Positions 1 to 8,505 of a DNA stretch of 64,000 nt are shown here, one piece after another. The notes under the pieces are model-generated. The model made no database searches, was not told where the DNA came from, and saw nothing but the letters and a program-made list of their open reading frames with translations. Source of the DNA: Hamadaea flava (lineage in GTDB: Bacteria > Actinomycetota > Actinomycetes > Mycobacteriales > Micromonosporaceae); the NCBI RefSeq assembly GCF_024172085.1, contig NZ_JAMZDZ010000001.1, positions 6,572,001 to 6,636,000 of the forward strand, written 5' to 3'. Within the stretch, counting starts at the first letter, position 1, and every line of letters begins with the position of its first letter. The position numbers and the translations under genes were made by a program.

Positions 1-682
1 TGGCGTACGCCTGAATCTGGGCGGGCTCGACGCGAATGGTGATGTTCGCCGTCGGCTCGGCCGGCCCGGTGAACGGGATGCACACCTCGACCGGCGCCTC
101 GCTATCCGGGGACACCGTGCCGTGGTAGATCCACCACTCCTCCCGGCCGAAGCCGAGCTGCTCGGTCTCGGTGCCGCTCGCCGTCAGGTGCCCGCGGATC
201 TCGGCGGCGGCGGCACACATGGTGTCGACGAGGGCCGCCTGATCGACCTCGCGCCGAATCGCGGCGACCTTCGTCTCCGGGACCGACCGCGTCGCCACCC
301 AGTACTCGGGTCGTTGCGGATCGGTGCTCAACCACTCCGACCGCAGATACTCGACCAGCTCCCGGCGTACGCGGTGCTGGTCCTCTTGGCTGTTCCACCA
401 GCGCAGCACCCGGCGTTCGAGTCCGTCACGGGCGCCCTCGGCGACGCCGTCGAGCACCTCGGCGACGGTCGCCAACGGCATGTCGAGCCGTCGGAGCAGC
501 GAGATCAGCTTCGCCCGGTCGAGCTGCTCCGGCGCGTACAGCCGATAGCCGTTGGCCGGGTCGACCTCGGCCGGCGGCAACAGGCCGGACAGGTCGTACA
601 GGCGCAGCGCCTTGTGGGAGAGGCCGGTGCGGCGCCCGAACTCGCTGATCGTGAGGGCCGCACGGCGGGTGTCGCGGTGCAT
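1..682 (-). CDS. MerR-family transcriptional regulator (3' end cut by window edge)
   Basis: A DNA-binding regulator of the MerR type, open from ATG at 682 to the left edge (227 codons visible, no stop). Residues about 8-75 carry the winged helix-turn-helix: SEFGRRTGLSHKALRLYD, then NGYRLYAPEQL. A helical dimerisation stretch follows, with a C-terminal part resembling a GyrI-like effector domain (EEWWIYHGTVSPDSEAPVEV). It is divergent from an MFS exporter whose promoter has the over-long spacer typical of MerR control, so it probably senses a substrate of that pump. Family is clear; ligand unknown. The C-terminus lies outside the window. Confidence 0.85.
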   Translation of the reverse strand, partial: MHRDTRRAALTISEFGRRTGLSHKALRLYDLSGLLPPAEVDPANGYRLYAPEQLDRAKLISLLRRLDMPLATVAEVLDGVAEGARDGLERRVLRWWNSQEDQHRVRRELVEYLRSEWLSTDPQRPEYWVATRSVPETKVAAIRREVDQAALVDTMCAAAAEIRGHLTASGTETEQLGFGREEWWIYHGTVSPDSEAPVEVCIPFTGPAEPTANITIRVEPAQIQAYA

Positions 683-727
683 GCGCCAAGTCTGCACCCG
701 GCCCTTGGGGCAGGGTGAAGCCCCGAG

Positions 728-758
728 TTGACCTCAACTTCGGTCGAGGGTCCATGAT
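728..758 (+). promoter_or_regulatory. MerR-type promoter/operator of the MFS gene
   Basis: A -35 TTGACC (728-733) and a -10-like CATGAT (753-758) are separated by 19 bp. The spacer contains the dyad CCTCAAC-TTCG-GTCGAGG. MerR regulators typically act on promoters with a 19-20 bp spacer and a dyad in it. The -10 ends 6 nt before the GTG at 765, so the transcript is probably leaderless. Confidence 0.6.
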
Positions 759-764
759 CGGGCG

Positions 765-1988
765 GTGACGACCCTCGCCGAAGCCCCGACCAGCGTCTAC
801 CGCCGCGTTCTGGCCCGCCGCAGCCTGCGCCGCGTGCTGCCCGGCCTGGCGGTGTCCGCCCTCGGCGACGGGATGAGCATGGTGGCGGTCGCGTGGCTCG
901 CCCTCCAGCTTGCGCCGCCCGCCCAGGCGGGCGTCTGGACCGGTCTCGCGGTCGCGGCCTACTCGCTGCCCGCGTCGGTCGGCGCCGTCGTCTTCAGCCG
1001 ACTTGTACGCCGAATGAACGGAGCGGCACTGGTGGCGGTGGACGCCGCGGTCCGCGCCGTAGTGCTGGGCACGATCGCGGCGCTGGCGTTGGCCGGAGCG
1101 TTGAGCGCGCTGGGCTTCGTCGGTCTGCTCGCCGTCTCGTCGCTGTTGCACGCCTGGGGCAACGCCGGGGCGTATACGTTGGTGGCAGAGGTGCTGCCGG
1201 CTGAGGAGCAGATCGCCGGCAACGCTCTGATCTCGACGTTCACCCAGGCCGCGCTCGTCGCCGGACCGGCGCTGGCCGGCTTCCTCACCGCCGCCACCGG
1301 GCCGGCCTGGGTCATCCTCGCCGACGCCGGTTCGTTCCTCGTGCTCGCCCTGACGGCGCTGCCCCAAGCCGGCCGGTCGACGGCGGTGCGCTCGGGTGGT
1401 GGCGGCATCGCGTGGGGCGAACTGCTGCGGCGGCCGCAGTTGCTCGGACTGGTCGCGGTGACCTGCGTCCTCTACTTCCTCTACGGTCCGGTCGAGGTCG
1501 CCCTGCCCGTGTTCGTGGCCCGGGAGCTGGACGCGTCGCCCGGGGTGCTGGGCGCGTACTGGGCCGTGTTCAGCGTGGGCGCGGTCGTCGGCGGCCTGTC
1601 GGCCGGCCTCCTCCAGCGATGGTCACTGTGGACGGTCGTGGTCGGCGTCGTCATCGGCTGGGGCTTGGCGCTGCTGCCGATCGGCCTCGCCGCCGGCATC
1701 TGGCCCGGCCTCGTCGGGTTCGCCGTGGGCGGGGTGATCTACGGGCCGTTCAACGCCATCTGCACCGCGTTGTTCCAGCGCACTTCGCCGCCGGAGCTGC
1801 TGAGCGGCGTACTGGCGGCGCGGACGGCGTTGACCATTCCGTCGGTCGCCGCCGGAACGCTGCTCGGCGGACCGGTCGTGAGCGAGATCGGGGGCCAGCG
1901 GACGCTGTTGCTGTCCGGCGTGCTCACCGTGGTGCTCGGTGTCGCCGTCGCCGTGGTCGTCCGCCGGCCCCCGCGTGGGGACGGGTGA
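765..1988 (+). CDS. MFS transporter (probable drug/metabolite exporter)
   Basis: A 407-residue integral membrane protein of the major facilitator superfamily, probably a proton-coupled exporter. About 12 hydrophobic segments are visible, with a short basic N-terminus (VYRRVLARRSLRRVLPG) and the cytoplasmic loop signature FSRLVRRMNG after TM2. The sequence is closest in style to the enterobactin-exporter-like MFS_3 group. The GTG start fits the -10 box 6 nt upstream and the lack of a Shine-Dalgarno. It is divergent from a MerR regulator and converges on a second MFS gene with only 3 nt between the stop codons. Substrate cannot be read from sequence. Confidence 0.85.
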   Translation: MTTLAEAPTSVYRRVLARRSLRRVLPGLAVSALGDGMSMVAVAWLALQLAPPAQAGVWTGLAVAAYSLPASVGAVVFSRLVRRMNGAALVAVDAAVRAVVLGTIAALALAGALSALGFVGLLAVSSLLHAWGNAGAYTLVAEVLPAEEQIAGNALISTFTQAALVAGPALAGFLTAATGPAWVILADAGSFLVLALTALPQAGRSTAVRSGGGGIAWGELLRRPQLLGLVAVTCVLYFLYGPVEVALPVFVARELDASPGVLGAYWAVFSVGAVVGGLSAGLLQRWSLWTVVVGVVIGWGLALLPIGLAAGIWPGLVGFAVGGVIYGPFNAICTALFQRTSPPELLSGVLAARTALTIPSVAAGTLLGGPVVSEIGGQRTLLLSGVLTVVLGVAVAVVVRRPPRGDG

Positions 1989-1991
1989 AGC

Positions 1992-3224
1992 TCAGTACGC
2001 CTCGCCGATCGCCTCTTCGGGGGTGTTCTCGGCGGTACGCGCGCCTGCGTTGAGCCGCGCCCAGAAGACGCGCTCGCCGATGCCGTGCGCCATCAGCTTG
2101 CCGAAGAGCAGGAAGGCCACTACGCCCACGGCCAGCACCGCCGCGCCGACCCAGAACGGGGACGCCGGCGTGGAGTGCTCGACCAGCAGCCCGGCCACGA
2201 CCGGAGCCGGGGCGGCCGCACCCCACCGGACCAGGTTGAACGCGCCGGTGGCGACCCGGCGGTCGGCCGAGCCGAGGCCGAGGGCGAGGTCGGTGAGCAG
2301 AGCGTTGGCGACACCCATGCACAGACCGGAGAGCACCAGGATGACCAGCTTCTCCGGGGTGGTCGTCGACACCGCGAAACCGACCAGGCACAGCAGCAAT
2401 CCGGTCAGCGCGATGCCGACCGTCTGCACCGCGCCGATCCGGTGGGCCAGCCGGTGCCCGATGCCGAGGATGCCCAGGGCGAGGCCGAGACCCCAGCCGG
2501 TGAAGGCCAGCCCCAGCGGGACGACGTCGAGGTGCAGCGCCAGTGGGGCGTACCCGAGGACGATGAAGAACGCGAAGTTGTAGGTGCCGGTGATCGCGCA
2601 CAGCGCGATGAACGCCTTGCGCTTGAAGGTGCGGCCGATTTCGACCAGCTTCACGGGGGGCTGCGGGGCTGGTTCGCGGAGCCGGGTGGCGGCCACTCCG
2701 AGCGCGATCAGCATGAAGACGCCGCAGGCGAAGAACGGCAGTCGCCAGGAGACCTCGCCGAGCAGGCCGCCGATCAGCGGGCCGGTGGCGAAGCCGAGGC
2801 CGAGCGCGGTCTCGAAGAGCCCGACGACCCATTCGCGGGACTTGGCCAGGGCGATCATGATGACCATCGCGGTCGCGAAGAACATCGCGTTGCCCAGTCC
2901 CCAAACCCCGCGCAGGGTGGCGAGCTGGCCGATGTTCTGGCTGAACGCGGCCAGGATCGCGGCGACGCCCACGGTGGTGACCCCGGTGATGAGGATCTTC
3001 TTGAAGCCGAACTTCCCGGTCGCCAGCACGGCCGGGATCATGCCCAGCCCCATGACCGCGATGTACGCCGTGAACAGCAGTTCCACCTGCCAGGGCGACA
3101 CTCCGATGGCCTCGCCGATGGCGGGCAGGATCGGGTCGACCACGGCGATCCCGGCGATCGCCAGGTACGCCGCGATGGCGGTGGCGTAGATCGCGCCACG
3201 ATTGGGTTCGTTGCCGCGAGACAT
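1992..3224 (-). CDS. MFS transporter, MarR-controlled
   Basis: A 410-residue, 12-segment MFS permease. Early features are the signature ATGKFGFKKILI after TM2 and RGVWGLGNAMFFATAM in the TM4 region; the C-terminus is hydrophilic. ATG at 3224 has a good ribosome site (GGAGG about 7 nt upstream). It is divergent from a MarR repressor, and the 70-bp gap holds two identical-type palindromes, one about 34 bp upstream of this ATG. The arrangement is that of a repressor-controlled efflux pump. Family is certain from the hydrophobic pattern; exported compound unknown. Confidence 0.85.
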   Translation of the reverse strand: MSRGNEPNRGAIYATAIAAYLAIAGIAVVDPILPAIGEAIGVSPWQVELLFTAYIAVMGLGMIPAVLATGKFGFKKILITGVTTVGVAAILAAFSQNIGQLATLRGVWGLGNAMFFATAMVIMIALAKSREWVVGLFETALGLGFATGPLIGGLLGEVSWRLPFFACGVFMLIALGVAATRLREPAPQPPVKLVEIGRTFKRKAFIALCAITGTYNFAFFIVLGYAPLALHLDVVPLGLAFTGWGLGLALGILGIGHRLAHRIGAVQTVGIALTGLLLCLVGFAVSTTTPEKLVILVLSGLCMGVANALLTDLALGLGSADRRVATGAFNLVRWGAAAPAPVVAGLLVEHSTPASPFWVGAAVLAVGVVAFLLFGKLMAHGIGERVFWARLNAGARTAENTPEEAIGEAY

Positions 3225-3257
3225 CGGCGGGCCTCCGAAGGATCTGTCGAAAAATAT

Positions 3258-3292
3258 CTGTATCGTACAGCTAACTAACCTGTATCATACAG
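3258..3292. promoter_or_regulatory. Twin palindromic MarR operator
   Basis: Two copies of CTGTATCRTACAG, CTGTATCGTACAG at 3258-3270 and CTGTATCATACAG at 3280-3292, lie 22 bp apart centre to centre, about two helical turns. Each is an inverted repeat CTGTA-N3-TACAG. The right copy ends 2 nt before the marR start codon and overlaps its likely -10 (TATCAT, 3283-3288). The arrangement suggests two repressor dimers on one DNA face controlling both divergent genes. Confidence 0.75.
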
Positions 3293-3294
3293 CT

Positions 3295-3750
3295 ATGTCG
3301 GACCAGCGGGAACTCGAGACGATCGAGATGGAAGTGGCGTTGCTCATGCGACGCGCCGAGGCGACCCGGCGAGCAGGCGAACAAGCCCCGCACCGGGCAC
3401 TCGATCGGGCGGCGTACCTGTTGTTGCGGCGGCTGGCCGAACACGGGCCGGCCCAGATCAATGCCCTCGCCGAAGCGCTCGGGCTGGACGGCTCGACAGT
3501 GACGCGGCAGGTCAGCGCGCTGGAGCGGGACGGGCTCGTGGAGCGGAGCAAGGGACCGCAGGACGGCCGCGTGATCCTGGTGAGCCCCACCCCGGCCGGG
3601 CTGGCCCGGGTCGAATCAGTACGCCAAGCCCGGGTCGCGCTCTACGAACAGATCCTCGCGAACTGGGACGACGCCGACCGGACGGCGCTCAGCCGGTTGC
3701 TGGCCCGGCTCAATCACGACATGGACGCGGTGATCCGCGCCCGAACCTGA
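3295..3750 (+). CDS. MarR-family transcriptional regulator
   Basis: A 151-residue winged-helix repressor. The MarR core is plain: ALDRAAYLLLRRLAEHGPAQ, then recognition region ALGLDGSTVTRQVSALERDG and wing GPQDGRVILVSPT. The reading frame is open further upstream, but ATG at 3295 is preferred because the domain begins just after it and a TATCAT -10 ends 6 nt before it. It is divergent from the MFS exporter at 1992-3224 and sits directly on the twin palindrome, implying autoregulation plus pump control. Inducing ligand unknown. Confidence 0.85.
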   Translation: MSDQRELETIEMEVALLMRRAEATRRAGEQAPHRALDRAAYLLLRRLAEHGPAQINALAEALGLDGSTVTRQVSALERDGLVERSKGPQDGRVILVSPTPAGLARVESVRQARVALYEQILANWDDADRTALSRLLARLNHDMDAVIRART

Positions 3751-3818
3751 TCTCCTCCAGCGCTACCGGGTCCAGGCGGCTTTCGTCGCGCGTTATCGGG
3801 CGGGGTGGCTTTCTCGCG

Positions 3819-4478
3819 TTATCGCGCGCGGGGGCGGTCGTAGCCGTCGGGGACGGACAACGGCCAGGTCCAGTCCGGGTCGGGCCGGTAGTCCGTCCAC
3901 GTCCCGTCGAACGGGAACTCAGCCGCCTCGATGACCTTCGTCAGGCGTACGCCCTCGGCCCGGACGGCGTCGGGATCGGGCACCCAGTAGTGCTCGGGGA
4001 AGGCGAGGCGCTCGGAGAACTCGTCCTCGTCCTTCCACGCCCAGGTGCGATCGGGCCACACCCAGATGTCGAGATCCTGGTCGGTGGTGTCCACGCCGGC
4101 GAGCTGGCCGTCGGACCACAGGACCGAGGGTTCCTCGAGGTTGCCGTACCAGCCGCCGAAGTTGTGGCGCCCGTCCCAGAAGAACCAGACCGAATGGGCC
4201 GAGGCGGCCCCGGCGGTCTGCGGCGGGATGAACATCAGCATGTCCGGCCCGTAGCGGACCATCTGCCGCAGCTCTTCGCGCCGGGTGATCCACTCCGCGT
4301 AAGGCATGTCCCGGATTCCCTCGCCGGCCTCGGAGAGGCTGATCAGGATGGGCGTGCCGTGGGCGATCCAGAGCAGGAGGCCGCGCTCGTCGTGCTGGAC
4401 GACCCGGGCCAGTTTGAGGAACACCAGGCGCTCGCCGACGAAGCCGCGGTGGAGGAGGAGCTGACCCGGCGCGAACAC
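3819..4478 (-). CDS. DUF402 (FomD-like) protein
   Basis: A 219-residue cytoplasmic protein of the DUF402 family. Members that have been studied hydrolyse nucleoside-diphosphate or CMP-phosphonate-type substrates with a divalent metal (FomD). The family signature is the central acidic stretch: FFWDGRHNFGGWYGNLEEP, then DLDIWVWPDRTWAWKDEDEF, which supplies the clustered Asp and Glu metal ligands. The GTG start is set by a TAGGCT box ending 6 nt upstream (4485-4490). It stands alone, converging on marR. Physiological substrate unknown. Confidence 0.8.
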   Translation of the reverse strand: MFAPGQLLLHRGFVGERLVFLKLARVVQHDERGLLLWIAHGTPILISLSEAGEGIRDMPYAEWITRREELRQMVRYGPDMLMFIPPQTAGAASAHSVWFFWDGRHNFGGWYGNLEEPSVLWSDGQLAGVDTTDQDLDIWVWPDRTWAWKDEDEFSERLAFPEHYWVPDPDAVRAEGVRLTKVIEAAEFPFDGTWTDYRPDPDWTWPLSVPDGYDRPRAR

Positions 4479-4617
4479 TCGTCCAGCCTAGTCGATCTCG
4501 CCGGATGCGAGCTGCCGCGCCTGGTGTCCGTTTTCCCAGGTCAGAAGCCATTGCGGACTGAGACACATTTAGTAGTTGCCCCTGTACAACGCGTAATCGA
4601 ATCGCCAGACTTGTCGG

Positions 4618-5613
4618 ATGGATTCGCGGGAGACCATGACGCACCAGGGCGGATGGCGCTGGTTGAGCCGGGTGGCTCGCCGGGAACTGCCGGCCGTCCT
4701 GCAGATCCTCGCCGCCGGTGGGCTGGCGATCGTCGTCGCGCTGCTACTGGGCTTCGACAAACCGGTCGGTGCGCCGCTCTTCGCGATCACGACGCTGGAA
4801 TTCGTCTGCGCCCGCCATCGGCGCTCCGTCGCCGTCTTCTTCTTCGGCATGGGCTTCGGCCTGGCCATCGCGGCCGTCGCGGCGGGATACCGATCGTTCG
4901 ACCGGGTCGTGCTCGACTTCGTCGTGGGCGTCGCGGTCGCGATGGTCGTCGCGTTCCTCACCACGCCCCGCAACGCGACGCGACAGGTGAACGCGCAGTT
5001 GGAGCCGCTGCTCAACACTCTGACCGTGAACGTGCGGACGATCGCGGGCGCGCTGCGTACGCGGGACGCCGAATCGGCTCGGGGCGCCGTCTACGCCTTG
5101 GTCGACACGGAGAACGACCTACGCCGGTTGAACGAGGTGCTCCTGGCGACCCGGCGCTCGTCGGCGATCACGCTCTGGACGACCGGGCAGGACCTCGACG
5201 CGTACGCGGAGACCGCCCGCGAGATCGGGTACGCCGTCCGCAACATCCGGGTGATGGCTCGGCACGCCTGGTGGGGCGTCCTGCACGGTGGCGAGCCGGT
5301 GCCGGTCGCGTTGCCGCCGATGCTGGAGTCCCTCGCCGATGGTGTCGGTCTGCTGCGCGACGAACTCCGCCGGGACGGCCCGCTCCGGGTGGCGCAGCCG
5401 CAGCTCGTCTCGGCCGCGCGCTGGATCGACGTGATGCGCGACGAGCACCTCGGCCTGGCGAGCGCGGCGGTGGCGGCCGACGCCGACGCGGCGGTGCTGA
5501 ACCTGCTCATCGCGACCGGCATCCCGCTGGCCAAAGCAGACGCCCTGCTCAACCACAGCCGGGCCGAGGCTGCCGCGGCCGACCGCCGCTTAGAGCCCGC
5601 CCTCGCCGCCTGA
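4618..5613 (+). CDS. FUSC/aromatic acid exporter-like membrane protein
   Basis: A 331-residue protein. The first about 115 residues hold four to five hydrophobic segments (VLQILAAGGLAIVVALLLGF, PLFAITTLEFVCA, VAVFFFGMGFGLAIAAVAAG, VLDFVVGVAVAMVVAFL). A long helical cytoplasmic region follows. This half-size membrane block plus helical tail is the layout of FUSC/ArAE-type putative exporters, though the match is to architecture rather than a diagnostic motif. The start could be ATG 4618 or ATG 4636; neither has a good ribosome site. It converges on the response regulator with 11 nt between stops. Confidence 0.55.
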   Translation: MDSRETMTHQGGWRWLSRVARRELPAVLQILAAGGLAIVVALLLGFDKPVGAPLFAITTLEFVCARHRRSVAVFFFGMGFGLAIAAVAAGYRSFDRVVLDFVVGVAVAMVVAFLTTPRNATRQVNAQLEPLLNTLTVNVRTIAGALRTRDAESARGAVYALVDTENDLRRLNEVLLATRRSSAITLWTTGQDLDAYAETAREIGYAVRNIRVMARHAWWGVLHGGEPVPVALPPMLESLADGVGLLRDELRRDGPLRVAQPQLVSAARWIDVMRDEHLGLASAAVAADADAAVLNLLIATGIPLAKADALLNHSRAEAAAADRRLEPALAA

Positions 5614-5624
5614 CCCGGCGCCGG

Positions 5625-6248
5625 TCAGGCGAGGCCGTGGCGGACGGCGTACAGGGCCGCTTGGGTTCGGTCGTCGACCTCCAGCTTCATGAGGATCGCC
5701 GAGACGTGCGTCTTCACCGTCTTCTCGGCCAGGTGCAGTTCGCGGGCGATCTCCCGGTTCGACCGGCCGAGCGCCAACTGCTGGAGGACCTCCCGTTCGC
5801 GGGCGGTCAACTGATCCAGCCGGTCGCCGGAGACCCCGGTGCTCAGCGCGGCGGCGATGGCCGGCGGCAGCACGACGTGTCCAGCGTGGACGGTGCGGAT
5901 GGCGTTCGCGAGCGCGGCCGGGTCGACATCCTTGGCGACGCAGCCCGCCGCGCCCGCCCGGATCGCCGGCAGGACCGAGGGTGCGTCGGTGAAGCTGGTG
6001 ACCACGAGCACCTTCGCCGCGCTGCCCGCGTCGCGGAGCCGTTTGATGGCCTCGACGCCGTCCACGCCTGGCATCTTGAGATCGAGCAGGATCACGTCCG
6101 GCTGCGTCGCCAAGGCCTGCGCGACGCCCTCCGCGCCATCGCCCGCCTCGCCGACGACGGTTATGTCGTCATGAGTCTCCAGAAAGACTCGCAGCCCACG
6201 GCGTACCACTGCGTGATCGTCCGTGAGCAGGACGCGGATCTCAGCCAC
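5625..6248 (-). CDS. NarL/FixJ-type response regulator
   Basis: A 207-residue DNA-binding response regulator. The receiver domain (residues 4-120) has the acidic pair DD at 10-11, phospho-acceptor Asp56 ([11 protein letters not shown]), Thr/Ser in VVTSF and Lys in AKDVDP. The LuxR helix-turn-helix is at about 143-190 ([18 protein letters not shown], then [12 protein letters not shown]). The GTG at 6248 overlaps the last 8 nt of the histidine kinase gene, so the two are translationally coupled and form one two-component system. The frame stays open upstream, but the receiver domain begins exactly here. Confidence 0.92.
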   Translation of the reverse strand: MAEIRVLLTDDHAVVRRGLRVFLETHDDITVVGEAGDGAEGVAQALATQPDVILLDLKMPGVDGVEAIKRLRDAGSAAKVLVVTSFTDAPSVLPAIRAGAAGCVAKDVDPAALANAIRTVHAGHVVLPPAIAAALSTGVSGDRLDQLTAREREVLQQLALGRSNREIARELHLAEKTVKTHVSAILMKLEVDDRTQAALYAVRHGLA

Positions 6249-7362
6249 GGGGGACCTCCAGGGTGACCGTCGTGCCGCCGCCGGGCCGCGAGGCGACCGA
6301 GAGCGTGCCGCCCACGCGGCGCGCGCGCTCGCGCATGGACGACAGGCCGAGCCGGGCGTTCGCGGCGGCCGGGACGCTCGTGTCGAAGCCGGTGCCGTCG
6401 TCGGTGATCGTGCAGACCACGCCGCGCCCACCGTCGGCCAGGCGCACCTGGACCACCGAGGCGGACGCGTGCCGCAACGCGTTGTGCAGCGCCTCCTCGG
6501 CGACGCGCAGCACGACCTCCTCCACGGCCGCGGTGAGCTTGCCGGTCAGCTCCGCGACGAACTCGACCCGCGCCTCGTGCACCCGATCCAGGAGAGCCGC
6601 CCGCCGCCGCAGCGTCTCGACCAGACCCGTGTCGGCCAGCTCACGGGGCCGCAGCTCGGCGACGATCTGGCCCAGTTCTTCGGTCGCCTGCGCCGCCAGC
6701 CGCCGGATCTCCTGCAACTCGGTCTCGGCGCGGGCCGGGTCCTTGCGCACGTACGCCGCGGCGGCCTCGGTCGTCAGACGCAGACTGAACAGCTTCTGCG
6801 CCACCGCGTCGTGGAGTTCCCGGGCGACCCGCTGGCGCTCCTCGAGCAGGGTAAGCTCCCGGCCCTGCTCGTAGAGCCGGGCGTTGGTCAGCGCGATCGC
6901 GGCGTGGGCCGCCAGCACCGCCAGCAGACTCTCGTCCTCGGCGGTGAACTCGCCGCTCCGCCGGTTGGCCAGGAACAACGCGCCCAGGATCTCCTCGCCG
7001 TCGGTGATCGGCACCCCGAGGAAGTCCTTGAGCACCGGATGCGCCGCCGGCCACCAGCCGAACCGGGGATCGGAGCGCACGTCGGGCAGCCGTTGCGGCC
7101 GCATGTCGTGCAACATCGCGGCGAGCAGGCCGTGCTGGCGGGGGAGCGGGCCGATGGCGGCCCATTGCTCGTCGGACACCCCGTCGACCACGAACTCGGC
7201 GAAACCGCCCTGATCGTCCGGTACGCCCAGCGCGGCGTACTCGCAGTCGAGGAGCGAACGCGCCGCCTTCACGATCGTCTGCAGCACCTCGCGTACGGAC
7301 CGGTGCCGGCTGACCGCCAGCACCGCGGTGCTCAGCTCGTCCAGGGTGCTGCGTTCGTCCAC
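6241..7362 (-). CDS. GAF-domain sensor histidine kinase (NarX/DesK class)
   Basis: A 373-residue soluble histidine kinase for the coupled NarL-type regulator. A GAF sensor domain spans about residues 25-160 and ends in [16 protein letters not shown]. The HisKA_3 phospho-acceptor is His184 in [15 protein letters not shown]. The C-terminal ATPase has DDGTGFDT and GLSSMRERA. No membrane segment is seen, so it senses something in the cytoplasm. The GTG at 7362 is favoured over the longer open frame to 7638 because the upstream part has no domain character and a TATGTT box ends 6 nt before the GTG. A 22-bp palindrome lies 34-55 bp upstream. Confidence 0.88.
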   Translation of the reverse strand: MDERSTLDELSTAVLAVSRHRSVREVLQTIVKAARSLLDCEYAALGVPDDQGGFAEFVVDGVSDEQWAAIGPLPRQHGLLAAMLHDMRPQRLPDVRSDPRFGWWPAAHPVLKDFLGVPITDGEEILGALFLANRRSGEFTAEDESLLAVLAAHAAIALTNARLYEQGRELTLLEERQRVARELHDAVAQKLFSLRLTTEAAAAYVRKDPARAETELQEIRRLAAQATEELGQIVAELRPRELADTGLVETLRRRAALLDRVHEARVEFVAELTGKLTAAVEEVVLRVAEEALHNALRHASASVVQVRLADGGRGVVCTITDDGTGFDTSVPAAANARLGLSSMRERARRVGGTLSVASRPGGGTTVTLEVPRG

Positions 7363-7395
7363 GTCCTCAACATAGCCGGGACCGGCGGAGTCGGG

Positions 7396-7417
7396 TCCTA
7401 GGTCCAAGGACCTAGGA
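7396..7417. promoter_or_regulatory. Perfect 10-bp-arm palindrome between kinase and SDR genes
   Basis: Left arm TCCTAGGTCC (7396-7405), centre AA, right arm GGACCTAGGA (7408-7417). It lies in the 109-bp divergent gap, about 34-55 bp upstream of the inferred kinase start site and 55-76 bp upstream of the SDR gene, a position suiting an activator. It may be the binding site of the adjacent NarL-type regulator, but nothing in the sequence proves that pairing. Confidence 0.55.
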
Positions 7418-7471
7418 CGGCGGAGGCTCGGGACCGATTCGCGTGCGCCCAGCAGTCCATAGCGTCGAGAC

Positions 7472-8164
7472 ATGCCTACCGCGATCATCACCGGAGCCAG
7501 CCGCGGACTCGGCCTGGCCCTCACCCGTACGCTGTCGGCCGCCGGCTGGAGCGTCATCGCCGACGCCCGGCACGAAGCCGATCTGGTCGGCGCCACGAAG
7601 GCGCTGCCGAACGTGGTCGCCGTCGCCGGCGACGTCACCGACGCCGAACACCGGAGCGTCCTGATCGCTCAGGCCGAGCGACTGGGCGGGCTCGATCTGC
7701 TCGTCAACAACGCCGGAGCGCTCGGGCCGAGCCCGCTGCCGCCGGTGGGAGCCGTTGCCGGGCAGGCGTTGCGGGACCTGTTCGAGGTGAACGTCGTCGC
7801 GCCGGTGGCGCTGACCCAGGCCGCTCTGCCGCTGCTGCGTACGGGGCGGGGTGTGGTGCTCAACGTGACCTCGGACGCCGCCGTCGAGGCGTACGAGGGA
7901 TGGGGCGCCTACGGCGCTTCGAAGGCCGCCCTGGAACACCTCGGCAAGGTTCTCGGCGTGGAGGAGTCGGCCGTCACCGTGTGGCAGGTCGACCCAGGCG
8001 ATCTGCGTACGCGGATGCACCAGGACGCCTTCCCCGGCGAGGACATCTCCGACCGGCCGCTGCCGGAGTCGGTCGCGCCCGGCCTGCTCGGGCTGCTGGC
8101 CCAGCGTCCGTCGTCGGGCCGCCACAAGCTGGCCGACTGGATCCCGACCGGGGTGAACGCGTGA
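7472..8164 (+). CDS. Short-chain dehydrogenase/reductase
   Basis: A 230-residue classical SDR, a cytoplasmic NAD(P)-dependent oxidoreductase. The nucleotide-binding motif TGASRGLG is at residues 7-14, the structural motif NNAG follows LDLLV, the catalytic Ser is in VTSDAA, and the Tyr-Lys pair is in YGASK. Its stop overlaps the GTG of the next gene (GTGA), starting a three-gene coupled operon with a VOC protein and a QueA-like protein. It is divergent from the two-component system. Substrate not predictable. Confidence 0.88.
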   Translation: MPTAIITGASRGLGLALTRTLSAAGWSVIADARHEADLVGATKALPNVVAVAGDVTDAEHRSVLIAQAERLGGLDLLVNNAGALGPSPLPPVGAVAGQALRDLFEVNVVAPVALTQAALPLLRTGRGVVLNVTSDAAVEAYEGWGAYGASKAALEHLGKVLGVEESAVTVWQVDPGDLRTRMHQDAFPGEDISDRPLPESVAPGLLGLLAQRPSSGRHKLADWIPTGVNA

Positions 8165-8505
8165 GCGCCTTGTGGGTTCCTTTCGAGGTCGCCGACTTCG
8201 AGCGCAGCGCGGATCACTACGGCCGGTTGCTGGCCCTGCCCGTCATCGACCATTGGAAGCGACCGGGGGAGCAGGGCGCGGTCTACGACGCGGGTGGCGG
8301 CCGGGTGGAGATAGTCCAGACCACGCGCCCGACCCGGCCGCCGGGCGTGGCCCTCGAACTGCCGGATCGGCCCAGCGTCGACGCCGTGCACCTGGCGGCC
8401 GGACCGGCGGCCGAGACGACCCCGGCGACCTTCCCCCGCGGGCACTACGGGTTCGTGCTCGCCGACCCCGACGGCAACCGCGTACTCGTTTGGACGGAAG
8501 CATGA
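8161..8505 (+). CDS. VOC (glyoxalase/bleomycin-resistance fold) protein
   Basis: A 114-residue single-module VOC protein. It starts with the usual beta strand WVPFEVADFERSADHYGRLL and ends with FVLADPDGNRVLVW, the hallmark DPDGN turn near the second metal-ligand position. The GTG start overlaps the SDR stop by 4 nt, and its own stop overlaps the next ATG by 4 nt. VOC proteins are metal-dependent isomerases, dioxygenases or binding proteins; activity and ligand are not evident. Context suggests a partner of the SDR. Confidence 0.8.
   Translation: MSALWVPFEVADFERSADHYGRLLALPVIDHWKRPGEQGAVYDAGGGRVEIVQTTRPTRPPGVALELPDRPSVDAVHLAAGPAAETTPATFPRGHYGFVLADPDGNRVLVWTEA

Noticed and set aside
3751-3818. 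Imperfect CGCGTTATCG direct repeats between marR and the DUF402 gene
   Set aside because: Only two short copies, with no pairing potential or gene; I treat them as chance in GC-rich sequence.
3990-6266. A 758-codon open frame on the plus strand
   Set aside because: It runs antisense or out of frame through the DUF402, membrane protein and response regulator genes and has Arg/Gly-rich composition without domains: a high-GC shadow frame.
7363-7638. 92-residue N-terminal extension of the sensor kinase
   Set aside because: Low-complexity sequence antisense to the SDR gene; the promoter-like box and GAF boundary favour GTG 7362.
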